From Gammaproteobacteria bacterium (GTDB taxonomy: Bacteria > Pseudomonadota > Gammaproteobacteria > DSM-19610): 57,932 bases of DNA. Shown piece by piece: positions 1 to 8,562 of this stretch; the stretch's first letter is position 1, and each line of letters opens with the position of its first letter. The notes under the pieces were generated by a model. That model saw only the letters and a program-made list of their open reading frames with translations. It had not been told where the DNA came from and did not search any database. The translations under genes and the position numbers were made by a program. The stretch is from the NCBI GenBank assembly GCA_015494295.1, contig WGBO01000055.1, positions 1-57,932 on the forward strand. The letters are read 5' to 3'.

Positions 1-2088
1 CCCCACATCAGGAACCCCCTCCCCTTCATCCCACCCGCCGTTATAGGCGGCGATAGCCAGAATTTTCGAGGACGGCGACGCCATGGCCGCGTCGAAACCG
101 TAGGCGGGCCTTGCCGCCCAGCCTCCAACAACAGGTATCAATTTCGATTCAAGCTCCGCGCCCCAGTAGGGACTGCTGCGGAACAGGCGATACACATATT
201 CCTGGAAACGGCCATATACCTCTCCGGCACTGTAATGCCTGCCAGACACTTCGTCGGTCATTGGAACAAATACCCAGGGCGAGAACAGGGGGTTCCATGT
301 CTCGTTACCAATCTCCAGGTATATACGGTCGAACGCATCGATCCATGGTTCCACTCGCCCCTGCATATACCGCTTGTATGCCCAGGGCCTGGACTCCGGC
401 GTATCAACTCCGGGGACGTATCTCGCCGCCATGTACTCGACGAACCCGAGCCATTCATCGGGACTCATGTGAAATTCGAACTGCAACCACGGATCCACGC
501 CGATGTGCCGCATCGCTTCCAGCGTTTGCGGCAAGGTGTTTCCATGGGAAACAGCATGTATTACACCACCGCGATTGGTAAATTGCCGCATGTCGTAGGT
601 GGCAATCCCGGTTTTCACAAATGCGTGCGTTCGCAAGGCTGAAACCCCGGCCACCTGTATGGCCGAGACATCCCTGGGCAACATATCGAGATAGCCAACA
701 TCGTCCCGATAAACGCGAAAGTTATCGACGTAAAACGTTGCCGGCCCGCTGAATTCCAGCCTCATTGCATTTACGCCACCCCCCTCCTGCACCTCACCAG
801 GGGTAAAGTACGCAACGAATTTCTTCCATTCTGCCCCGACATCAAATTCCACAGGCCGTATTTTGCGGGCCCCGGTTGCGTAAAACCCGGAAAAGGAGAA
901 ACGAGCCCTGCCTTTGCCCTCTTGCCGCAACCACACCTCGACACGGTATGTCCGTGGCTCCAGGACTTCGTACCAGGACTGTGCCCGGCCAGCATGGTTG
1001 TACGCGGTCAGGAACTGGCGTCTGCCGCTATCGACCCGAATCATCAGACACGTTTCGCCCGGATCTTCCACGGCAGTTTCGGCCCCGTGTTTTACCAGCC
1101 TCCAGGACAAGCCGTCCGACTCATCCGGAAACTCAGACAACAGCGCCGGCATGAACTTGCGGTAGGCGTTTTTTGCATCCCATACCCGGTTGCTCAAATC
1201 CCGGCGCCGTGACAATGAATAGACCGGCCTGGAGACGATCACCATATCGCCAGCCTTTATCCCCTCTCGGGCGCGCCCGGGATCACCGGACAACTGCAGA
1301 TAAAAGCCGCTGTGCTCATCGGGCGGATAGTCGGAGCGATACACCACGTACCCGGCCAGAATGTCGGAGTCAACGGCTTGCCATTCGAGTAGTAACGTAC
1401 CATCTGGCTGCACGCCACCCCGCATTGCCGCGGGTGCAGGCAGGGTGTCGGTCACCAGACTGGAAATCCGCATGCGCACTGTATTCACAACATTGTTCGC
1501 GGATGGCTTTGGAATATCTGCGGGGCTTCTGGCCGAAACCGTCCCGGCCACGGGCGACAACCGGCCCTTCCTGTCTATGGCGCGCACGGTAAAATAGTAA
1601 GGCGCATCCGGGCGATTCCATTTCGCCCAATGAAACACAAACCGCGTTGTACCCGGAGGGAGCACCTTGCCGGGCCCCATTACGGGAATCCAGCCACTGG
1701 CGTGTGCACCGCCAGGCTTTACCGTGTCCTCCCGAACCAGGTGAAATCGTCCGGAGGATATGCGATACACCTGAACCTGCGCCAGGTCCAGGAAACCTTC
1801 CCGAAAAGTATCCCAATAGGTCAGGCTCTGGGGAGACGCATAGATTCGATCGGGCGAGTCCTTTTGCGCCACCAGGCGATTTCGGAAAATAGCCGGCTCA
1901 AAGCCTCCATCAGGCACCAGCGAATTGCCGAATTCTCCCACCGTCGCGGCAAAAGCGCCAACATCCGGGTTGACAACATCTCCCATGACACGAAACCGGG
2001 CGGAAACCTGCCCATTGGACATAACCGGGAACAGGAAGATATTCAGCGCACACAACAACAATGCGACACGCGCCCGCACCACAAGCAT
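1..2088 (-). CDS. Secreted glycoside-hydrolase-like protein, C-terminus cut by window edge
   Basis: An uninterrupted minus-strand frame of 696 codons runs from an ATG at 2088 off the left edge. The first ~27 residues look like a signal peptide (hydrophobic ALLLCALNIFLFPV followed by SNGQ). Then come two fibronectin-III-like stretches (roughly 60-170 and 180-260), a jelly-roll carbohydrate-binding-like region (roughly 300-430, ending TFYVDNFRVYR), and the start of a catalytic-type domain. That domain holds YLEIGNETWNP, with the putative acid/base Glu at residue 596; an Asn-Glu pair like this is typical of clan GH-A glycosidases. The nucleophile Glu would lie beyond the window. The ATG is 1 nt after the stop of the upstream polymerase gene, so the two are probably one operon and this may be an exopolysaccharide-modifying glycosidase. 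Family assignment is inference; the open frame is certain. Confidence 0.75.
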   Translation of the reverse strand, partial: MLVVRARVALLLCALNIFLFPVMSNGQVSARFRVMGDVVNPDVGAFAATVGEFGNSLVPDGGFEPAIFRNRLVAQKDSPDRIYASPQSLTYWDTFREGFLDLAQVQVYRISSGRFHLVREDTVKPGGAHASGWIPVMGPGKVLPPGTTRFVFHWAKWNRPDAPYYFTVRAIDRKGRLSPVAGTVSARSPADIPKPSANNVVNTVRMRISSLVTDTLPAPAAMRGGVQPDGTLLLEWQAVDSDILAGYVVYRSDYPPDEHSGFYLQLSGDPGRAREGIKAGDMVIVSRPVYSLSRRRDLSNRVWDAKNAYRKFMPALLSEFPDESDGLSWRLVKHGAETAVEDPGETCLMIRVDSGRRQFLTAYNHAGRAQSWYEVLEPRTYRVEVWLRQEGKGRARFSFSGFYATGARKIRPVEFDVGAEWKKFVAYFTPGEVQEGGGVNAMRLEFSGPATFYVDNFRVYRDDVGYLDMLPRDVSAIQVAGVSALRTHAFVKTGIATYDMRQFTNRGGVIHAVSHGNTLPQTLEAMRHIGVDPWLQFEFHMSPDEWLGFVEYMAARYVPGVDTPESRPWAYKRYMQGRVEPWIDAFDRIYLEIGNETWNPLFSPWVFVPMTDEVSGRHYSAGEVYGRFQEYVYRLFRSSPYWGAELESKLIPVVGGWAARPAYGFDAAMASPSSKILAIAAYNGGWDEGEGVPDVG

Positions 2089-2089
2089 A

Positions 2090-3640
2090 TTACCCGCCCG
2101 CCATCCCGCGCCTTGACAATACCCTGGCACGTGCCACCGGCGCTTTAACGCCCGTTTCCCGCACACGCGCGGATATCCGGGTATAAGCCACGCCCATGCC
2201 AATCACGCTCCAGTACACCAGAGGGATGATACTGATGCTGCTGACAGTACTGATAATCACCAGGATTGCCACCAACACCGAAAACAAGGTGCGGCCCAGC
2301 ATGTACTCTTCTTTTGACTTGTCACGCACACGACGCATGGCTTTGTAAATACCAAACAGCGTCGCAAGAAACACGCCGGAAAAAAGGGCCAGCCCCATAA
2401 ATCCGGTTTCAAGCGCCACCTGAATGTATGTGTTGACGATATCGATAATCCCCAACCCGGTACGCAAGGACTGCATCTCAGGCGTATCCAGGTAGTTGAC
2501 GGAACCAAACCAGGGGTTCCGCTCTATCACGACGATCGCGGTATCGAACAGTTTTTTCCTGTAATCGATAGTGCCGCTTTCCGTCGAACCGATAAACGGC
2601 AGAAGATTTATGACCTGCTCTCCGCCAGGCAGCATGGCCAGAATACCGAAACCCAGGACAGCAGCAACAACCATGCCGCTCAGGCGACGCAGAGCATATG
2701 GGCCTGTCGCGATGAACACTGCAACCAGAACCGCCATACCAACCCAAGGACCACGCGATAGCGGTGCGACCACGCCACCCGCCAGGAGGGCGAATCCCAA
2801 CCGGCGCAGCATACGGGAACGGACGAACCGCTGAACGTAGAGGTAACACCCCATCCCCACGACCACCAGGTAACCAAGCGCGATGGGCTGCCCGGTTGTG
2901 ACGGACGCCCTCAAAAGCTGTACGCCCCCGCGTTCGAGATACCCCAGCATGCCGCTCAAGCCAAGTGCGCCCAGCAGGGGGTAATACAACAGCCAGTGCT
3001 TGAGCATTTCGAATATCGCCAGCAACGACACGACCATGACGATAAGAGCCAGACTCATCATTACGTCCCTGAAAGACTCCAGATCTTTCAGGGAGCGACT
3101 GGCCACGTAATACGGAAGAAAGATGTCGATAAAAAGGTAAAACGTATGCCGCAGGGTGTCGGTAACCGTCGAGTCCCGAAAGTACAGCACGGTGGAAAGG
3201 AGCAGATAGAGAAACAGGAATCTGTCCGGCCAGGTACCCCCGAAAACCAGCCTGCCGGGACGCCTGGAAAGCACCAGAAAGGCCGGCAACAGAACGAACA
3301 ACTCCAGAATTCTGGCATGGGAAAGCTCGAAGAAAAAATTAATCACTCCGAAGCCGGGAATGGGGATGGTCGCCATGGGGACAACAAACAACAGGAACAG
3401 AAACAAGGCTGGTGGATTTTTTTCCCGGCGCGAGACAATCGCCAGCAAAAGTGCCGCCACCAGCGCATATAACCAGAAACTGTGGGCAAAAAAAGCCGTC
3501 AGCGTCAGCACGTACCACAGATTCCTCCGCCGCGCGTACGTCGCCGCGCCGGATACCATGCTCGCCGGCCTGTTCGCCAGGGCGAAAACGACCGTCGAGA
3601 GGACGAGGATGACAACCAAGGTTTTGAAATGTTCTGGCAT
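2090..3640 (-). CDS. O-antigen ligase/polymerase-like membrane protein
   Basis: The 516-residue protein is built almost wholly of hydrophobic helices, about 11-12, starting with a segment at residues 8-25. A larger hydrophilic loop near residues 350-410 contains ERNPWFGSVNY and resembles the periplasmic loop of the Wzy_C / O-antigen ligase family. In such families this protein polymerises or ligates lipid-linked glycan units at the periplasmic face. Its position, divergent from wzz and cpsD homologues and upstream of a secreted glycosidase-like gene, supports a role in exopolysaccharide polymerisation. The start at 3640 lacks a strong ribosome-binding site. Substrate unknown. Confidence 0.75.
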   Translation of the reverse strand: MPEHFKTLVVILVLSTVVFALANRPASMVSGAATYARRRNLWYVLTLTAFFAHSFWLYALVAALLLAIVSRREKNPPALFLFLLFVVPMATIPIPGFGVINFFFELSHARILELFVLLPAFLVLSRRPGRLVFGGTWPDRFLFLYLLLSTVLYFRDSTVTDTLRHTFYLFIDIFLPYYVASRSLKDLESFRDVMMSLALIVMVVSLLAIFEMLKHWLLYYPLLGALGLSGMLGYLERGGVQLLRASVTTGQPIALGYLVVVGMGCYLYVQRFVRSRMLRRLGFALLAGGVVAPLSRGPWVGMAVLVAVFIATGPYALRRLSGMVVAAVLGFGILAMLPGGEQVINLLPFIGSTESGTIDYRKKLFDTAIVVIERNPWFGSVNYLDTPEMQSLRTGLGIIDIVNTYIQVALETGFMGLALFSGVFLATLFGIYKAMRRVRDKSKEEYMLGRTLFSVLVAILVIISTVSSISIIPLVYWSVIGMGVAYTRISARVRETGVKAPVARARVLSRRGMAGG

Positions 3641-4057
3641 GTTCGGCTTTTATAACCCGGCACCCAAACCGTGCCGCCTTTTGATAGCGCCCGTTAGCAA
3701 TTTTTATGTAGCAACCAAGGCAACGGAGTTTCCAGCATCGAAGCCTTGAACTCAATGGCAAGCAACAAATCCGAGGCTGTCATTTTAGTATCACCATTCT
3801 TCGGGTATCATTGTGCGGCAAACAATGACCACCCGGCATGACACCCTTGGCTCCCGGGAAAACCACCGTAAGATAATTCTTTAGTTTATCGGGCATTTAC
3901 CGTTATATCTGGACAGATTCCGGTGGTTTCGAAGCAATAAAACCGCACATTTGACCTTGACAAACAGCTACCCTACTATCGGGCGTTCCCGCTTGCGGTT
4001 GGCTGTTGGGTGAGTACCTGCGCATCGCCGCAGCCCCATTACGCGACTGGGATAAAA
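3641..4057. other. Divergent intergenic region of the polysaccharide locus
   Basis: This 417-bp gap separates the minus-strand polymerase from the plus-strand wzz-like gene. It is AT-richer than its surroundings. The only signal I can support is the plus-strand promoter at 3951-3979. No ORF with coding character, tRNA or clear terminator is visible. Confidence 0.5.
3951..3979 (+). promoter_or_regulatory. Sigma-70-type promoter for the wzz-cpsD-exeA operon
   Basis: TTGACC at 3951-3956 and TACTAT at 3974-3979 are separated by exactly 17 bp. A start near 3986 would give a leader of about 70 nt before the ATG at 4058. An overlapping TTGACA at 3957 is a better -35 alone, but its spacing to TACTAT is only 11 bp. 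Confidence 0.5.
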
Positions 4058-5815
4058 ATGGAAGAGCAACTACCTGATTTTTCTGACTATCTTCACGCCT
4101 TCAGGCGGTACCGCAACAGTATTGTGGCGATTGCGCTGGTGGTGTTCGTCATTGGCGCCACGGCAACCTGGCTATGGCCCGCAACGTACAAGTCCTCCGC
4201 CACCATTCTCATAAAGGAACAGGATATTCCGCCGGATCTGGTTCGCTCGACGGTAACCAGTTTTGCCGCCCAGCGCATCCAGGCGATCAAGCAACGCGTG
4301 CTGGCAAGACCCAACCTGCTGAAAATAATAGATAAATATGGCCTCTATAAAGAGGAGCGCCGGCGCCTGACCACGGAAGAAATTATCGAGGAAATGCGCG
4401 AGCATATTGGCCTTGAGCTGATTGGTGCGAATGTCGTGGACCCGCGTACCGGCCGGCCGACCGCTGCAACCATCGCATTCCAGCTCAGTTTCGAGGGGAA
4501 AAATCCGGCACAGGTGCAAAAAGTCGCCAACGAACTGATGAGCCTCTATCTGACCGAAAATCTCCGCGAGCGATCGGAAAAAGCCAGCGAAACCTATACA
4601 TTCCTGAAGCGCGAAGCCGAGCGACTGAACGAGGAAATCAAAACGCGTCAGGCCGCGCTGGCGACATTCAAGGAAAAATACGCGAATGTTCTGCCGGAAC
4701 TCCAGGAACTCAACCTGAGCATGATGAATCGCGCCGAAACGGAACTGGAGGATATCGACAACCAGATCCAGAGCCAGGAACAGATTCGGATCTTCCTCAA
4801 GAGTCAGCTTGCGCAACTGAAGCCCTTCGGCGCAGACGCGTCCCTGGATCCCCGCACCCGCCTGCAGGCACTACGTACCGAATACCTGCGACTGTTGGCG
4901 CGTTATTCCGCAGACCATCCGGACGTCATCCGGACGCGCCGCGAAATCGAGGGACTGGAGAAGGAAATCGGTCTGGTTGACAGCTCAGCAGAACAGCTCC
5001 GCCAGATCGAAGCGCTTCGCAGTGAACTCGGCTCCTTGCGCGAAAAGTACGCCCCCGAGCACCCGGATGTTGTTCGCCTGGAACGCCAGATCGCGGCGCT
5101 TGAACAATCGATTTCCTCACCGGACGCGTCGCTGCCTGACACTTCCTCGAAGCTCTCATCAGCGGCAGCGGACAACCCGGATAATCCCGCGTACATCCAG
5201 CTACAGGCACAACTCGAAGCGGCTGATGCCGAACTGCGGTCCCTGCACCGCCAGAAGGAGAACCTGAAAGCAAAGCTCGAGGAGTACGCAAGACGCCTCA
5301 CAGAAACGCCGCAGGTAGAACGCGAATATTCGACGCTCAGACGGGAACTGCAGAACAGCATCGACGAATACCAGGCAATCCGCGCCAAGCTTACTGCTGC
5401 TGAAATCGGTGAGCAGTTGGAGAAGGACAGCAAAGGCGAGCGGTTCGAAATCGTGGAACCCCCGGTGCTACCGGAAAAGCCCGAGAAACCCAACCGGCCA
5501 GCAATGCTGTTCCTGAGTTTCGTTCTGGCGCTGGGCAGCGGCTTCGGTTATGCCGCGCTGCGGCAAGCGATAGACAAGTCCGTCCGCGGCACCCGCGGCG
5601 TCGAGAACGCCACCGGCGCCCCGCCGCTGGCGGTCATCCCCTACCTCGAAAGCGACAGGGAGAAATCCCGCCGCAAAAACCGGACCATGCGGCGCGCCGC
5701 CGCCGCGATCGGCGCCATCATTATCGCGCTGACGCTGCTCCACAACTTCTGGATGCCCCTCGACGTGCTCTGGTACAAGGCACTGAGAAAAGTTGATGTC
5801 GCCATCAACACCTGA
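4058..5815 (+). CDS. Wzz/GNVR-type polysaccharide chain-length determinant
   Basis: The 585-residue protein has a transmembrane segment at about 21-40, a long periplasmic coiled-coil domain (about 190-465), a second membrane segment at about 481-503 after the Pro-rich PPVLPEKPEKPNRP motif, and a third hydrophobic stretch at about 547-567. This is the layout of polysaccharide co-polymerases that set chain length and partner a CpsD-like ATPase, which is the next gene. The coiled coil contains two similar segments (about 274-303 and 322-351), each with a HPDV motif. The ATG at 4058 was chosen because membrane insertion starts soon after it; an upstream GTG at 4010 is also in frame. Confidence 0.85.
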   Translation: MEEQLPDFSDYLHAFRRYRNSIVAIALVVFVIGATATWLWPATYKSSATILIKEQDIPPDLVRSTVTSFAAQRIQAIKQRVLARPNLLKIIDKYGLYKEERRRLTTEEIIEEMREHIGLELIGANVVDPRTGRPTAATIAFQLSFEGKNPAQVQKVANELMSLYLTENLRERSEKASETYTFLKREAERLNEEIKTRQAALATFKEKYANVLPELQELNLSMMNRAETELEDIDNQIQSQEQIRIFLKSQLAQLKPFGADASLDPRTRLQALRTEYLRLLARYSADHPDVIRTRREIEGLEKEIGLVDSSAEQLRQIEALRSELGSLREKYAPEHPDVVRLERQIAALEQSISSPDASLPDTSSKLSSAAADNPDNPAYIQLQAQLEAADAELRSLHRQKENLKAKLEEYARRLTETPQVEREYSTLRRELQNSIDEYQAIRAKLTAAEIGEQLEKDSKGERFEIVEPPVLPEKPEKPNRPAMLFLSFVLALGSGFGYAALRQAIDKSVRGTRGVENATGAPPLAVIPYLESDREKSRRKNRTMRRAAAAIGAIIIALTLLHNFWMPLDVLWYKALRKVDVAINT

Positions 5816-5842
5816 CGAAGTCTTTCAACAAGGTAGCAGACT

Positions 5843-6634
5843 ATGGAACGTATCAAGAAAGCGCTCGAACGTGCCCGCGCCGAACGCGAGGGCCAACCGG
5901 CACAGCAGAAGGCCACGCCCGGTACACCGCACGTGCCGGCGGCCGAAATCACCTACTCGCAGACACGCAACGTCGACGTTCCGCGTACCGTGCTGCGCAG
6001 GAATCGTGTCATCAGCGGCTTCGAGCCCTGTGATTTCACCGATGCCTACAAGATGCTGCGTACCCAGGTATTGCAGCGCCTGAACGAAAACGACTGGAAC
6101 GTGCTTGCCATCACCAGCCCGGGTTCCGGCGAAGGAAAATCCCTGACCGCCCTGAACCTGGCCGCCAGCATGGCGATGGAAATCAACCGTACCGTGCTGC
6201 TGGTAGATGCAAATTTGCGCAACCCCAGCCTGCACGACCATCTCGGCCTGCCCGCTGGCCCTGGACTGAACGACTACCTGACAAAAGACACGCCGCTCAG
6301 TGAGCTGCTCGTACACCCCAAGAGTATCGACCACCTCACTTTCCTGCCGGCGGGAGCCCCCATGCTCAATTCGGCGGAAATGCTCAACTCGCCGAAGATG
6401 ACCCATCTGGTCGACGAGTTGAAGAACCGTTACGCCGGGCGCATTATCGTATTCGACCTGCCGCCGGTGCTGAGCGCGGCCGACGCGCTGGCCTTCGCAC
6501 CCTATGTCGACGCTGCCCTGCTGGTGATCGAGGAGGGCAGAACCGAACGCGAACAGGTTGAAAACGCGCTGGAACTGCTGGCCAGCACCAACGTACTGGG
6601 TACGGTGCTAAACAAGGCCGACAAAGCCGCCTGA
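5843..6634 (+). CDS. CpsD/CapB-family ATPase (BY-kinase-like)
   Basis: The 263-residue cytoplasmic P-loop protein has Walker A SPGSGEGKS (92-100), Walker A' VLLVDANLRNP (118-128) and a Walker B-like IIVFDLPPVL near 208-217. These are the motifs of bacterial tyrosine kinases that regulate Wzz-dependent polymer export. It follows wzz by 27 nt. The C-terminus (GTVLNKADKAA) lacks the tyrosine cluster that is autophosphorylated in classical BY-kinases, so it may act as an ATPase partner or phosphorylate elsewhere. Assignment to the family is firm; kinase activity is not shown by the sequence. Confidence 0.85.
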   Translation: MERIKKALERARAEREGQPAQQKATPGTPHVPAAEITYSQTRNVDVPRTVLRRNRVISGFEPCDFTDAYKMLRTQVLQRLNENDWNVLAITSPGSGEGKSLTALNLAASMAMEINRTVLLVDANLRNPSLHDHLGLPAGPGLNDYLTKDTPLSELLVHPKSIDHLTFLPAGAPMLNSAEMLNSPKMTHLVDELKNRYAGRIIVFDLPPVLSAADALAFAPYVDAALLVIEEGRTEREQVENALELLASTNVLGTVLNKADKAA

Positions 6635-6647
6635 ACAGGACTCGCTG

Positions 6648-7922
6648 ATGTACGAGAGTTTCTACGGTTTTCGGGAAAAGCCCTTTTCCCTGCTGCCCGA
6701 CTCAGGCTTCCTGTACCTGAGCGGCAAGCACCGTATGGCGCTCACGCTGCTGGAATACGGGCTGATGAACCAGGCCGGCTTCACGGTCATCAGCGGCGAC
6801 ATCGGCACCGGCAAGACCACCCTCATCCGCCAGTTGCTCAACCAGATCGACGACAGCATCCGCATCGGTCTGATCTCCAACACCCACCAGACCTTCGGCG
6901 ACCTCATGCAGTGGATCGCGCTGGCCTACGATCTGCCCCACCAGGGCAAGAACAAGGTGGAGCTGTACCAGGACTTCATGGACTTCATCATCCGCGAATA
7001 CGCACAGGGCCGGCGCACCGTGCTGATTGTGGACGAGGCCCAGAACATGTCGGCGGAAACGCTGGAAGAGCTGCGCATGCTGTCCAACGTCAATGCCGAC
7101 AAGGACCAGGTGTTGCAGGTCATCCTGGTCGGCCAGCGCGAGCTGCGCGACACCCTGCGCCGACCCGACCTGGTGCAGTTCGCTCAGCGCATCGGCGTGG
7201 ACTACCATCTGGAGCCGCTGGACGAACAGGAAACCCGCGACTACATCCGTCACCGCTGCGTCACCGCGGGCGGACGAGAAGAGCTGTTCACCCCGGAAGC
7301 CTGTCAGCAGGTATACGCGGCCACCGGCGGCGTACCGCGCCTGATCAACCTGTTGTGCGACACCACGCTGGTCTACGGCTACGCGGAGCAGCGCGAACAG
7401 ATCGACGCGCAACTGGTCAGCGACGTCGCACGCGACAAGCAACAGGGCGGGCTGTTCCCGCAGACCGCACCCGCTGCCGTGCCGGCGCCCGACACCATGA
7501 GCGACAACCCCGCGCCCGCACTGCAAGCCGTGGAAAACAGCCCACGCCCGGCCACAACGAACGGGGCACAGCCGCTGCGGGTCGCCATTGCCGCCGAATC
7601 CGAACTGCTGCGCCTCTACCTCGCGCGCCTGCTGGCGGACACCGGTATCGACGTGGTGGCCGACACTCCCCTGACCGCTGAAGCGCTGTCCCGGCTCGAC
7701 AACAGCAATATCGACGTCCTGCTGGTGGAACTCGACCAGCAGCCCGACCGCATGGACGACGCCCTGTACGCCGTACTGGAAAACTGGAAACAGCCGGTAT
7801 TGTTCAACGACAGCCTGGCCACCGAAGCCAGCCTTTCGCAGCCCAATCGCAAGGAATACGGCCGCAAGCTGAGTGAAAAACTGCTGTCACTGGTACCGCA
7901 CGCGCCGCAGTCCGTCGCCTGA
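6648..7922 (+). CDS. ExeA/GspA-like AAA ATPase with C-terminal receiver-like domain
   Basis: The 424-residue protein begins MYESFYGFREKPFSLLPD, the typical opening of ExeA-like ATPases found in exopolysaccharide loci. Walker A is GDIGTGKTT (50-58) and Walker B is VLIVDEAQNM (125-134). The AAA module ends near residue 265, followed by an Ala/Pro-rich linker. Residues 305-424 form an alpha/beta domain (LRVAIAAESELLRLYLARLL, then IDVLLVELD and PVLFND) that resembles a receiver fold without the usual acidic pair. It reminds me of the N-terminal part of ChpB-type CheB proteins. It lies 13 nt after the cpsD-like gene, in the same operon. Confidence 0.8.
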   Translation: MYESFYGFREKPFSLLPDSGFLYLSGKHRMALTLLEYGLMNQAGFTVISGDIGTGKTTLIRQLLNQIDDSIRIGLISNTHQTFGDLMQWIALAYDLPHQGKNKVELYQDFMDFIIREYAQGRRTVLIVDEAQNMSAETLEELRMLSNVNADKDQVLQVILVGQRELRDTLRRPDLVQFAQRIGVDYHLEPLDEQETRDYIRHRCVTAGGREELFTPEACQQVYAATGGVPRLINLLCDTTLVYGYAEQREQIDAQLVSDVARDKQQGGLFPQTAPAAVPAPDTMSDNPAPALQAVENSPRPATTNGAQPLRVAIAAESELLRLYLARLLADTGIDVVADTPLTAEALSRLDNSNIDVLLVELDQQPDRMDDALYAVLENWKQPVLFNDSLATEASLSQPNRKEYGRKLSEKLLSLVPHAPQSVA

Positions 7923-7927
7923 GCCTC

Positions 7928-8302
7928 ATGCGCCTCGTTCACCGCCTGTCGCTGCTGCTGGCCATTGCCTGGATGGGCGTGCTGTTCTGGCTGTCACACC
8001 AGCCCTCGATCGACGCACCCTCGCTGTTCCCCGGCCAGGACAAGGTTTTCCACGCCGGCGTATACGGAATACTGGGCGTATTCCTGCTCGGCGCCATGCG
8101 CCCTGCGGCCGGCGGCTACAGCACCCCGCAACTCCGCACCGCCGTCATCATCGCCAGCCTGTACGGCATTAGCGACGAGTTCCACCAGTCTTTCGTCCCC
8201 GGCCGCACGCCCGACATCCTCGACTGGGCCGCTGATACCACGGGCGCCTTCCTCGCCGCCCTCATCCTCACCCGCCTCACCCGCACTCTCAGTTTCAATT
8301 GA
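7928..8302 (+). CDS. VanZ-family membrane protein
   Basis: This 124-residue protein has about four hydrophobic segments and the VanZ signature region SDEFHQSFVPGRTPDILDWAADTTGA. VanZ proteins are small membrane proteins often found at the ends of exopolysaccharide operons; their biochemical role is unclear. It starts 5 nt after the ExeA-like gene. Its stop codon is followed after 1 nt by the outer arm of a structured repeat element. Confidence 0.85.
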   Translation: MRLVHRLSLLLAIAWMGVLFWLSHQPSIDAPSLFPGQDKVFHAGVYGILGVFLLGAMRPAAGGYSTPQLRTAVIIASLYGISDEFHQSFVPGRTPDILDWAADTTGAFLAALILTRLTRTLSFN

Positions 8303-8303
8303 A

Positions 8304-8561
8304 AAAAGCGGACGGAGGCGGATTTTTGCGCCCCGGGCCGGCGGCTGCCCCGGCATCGTGAATCGGCGCAGCCGAGCATCGCAGGTCTGGTGCGATCAAG
8401 CGAGCGTTGTCTGAGCGGATGGCGCGACAGCGCAAGCCGCGAGTTTAGCGAGCGCGCAACAGACCGGGAAGCGCAGGGAACCCGCGTCAGCGGGCAAGCC
8501 GTTGAACGACGCCGGGGCAGCCGCCGGCCCGGGGCGCAAAAATCCGCCTCCGTCCGCTTTT
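8304..8561 (+). repeat. Structured repeat element, copy A (51-bp perfect inverted repeat around a conserved core)
   Basis: The arms at 8304-8354 and 8511-8561 are perfect reverse complements (51/51), extended by a 4-bp stem inside one A-C mismatch (356-359 with 506-509). The core 8355-8510 contains blocks shared with copies B and C: 8364-8384 (a CGGC-GCA-GCCG hairpin then AGCATCGCAG), TGTCTGAGCGG at 8408-8418, CCGCGAGTTT at 8437-8446, and 8471-8508 (containing the hairpin CCCGC-GTCA-GCGGG). The last block is identical over 38 nt to copy C. An inner 11-position stem pairs 8384-8394 with 8455-8465 (10 of 11). The element fills the space between the convergent stop codons of the vanZ-like gene and cysQ. 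U-tracts at both ends would let it terminate transcription in both directions. Confidence 0.9.
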
Positions 8562-8562
8562 G

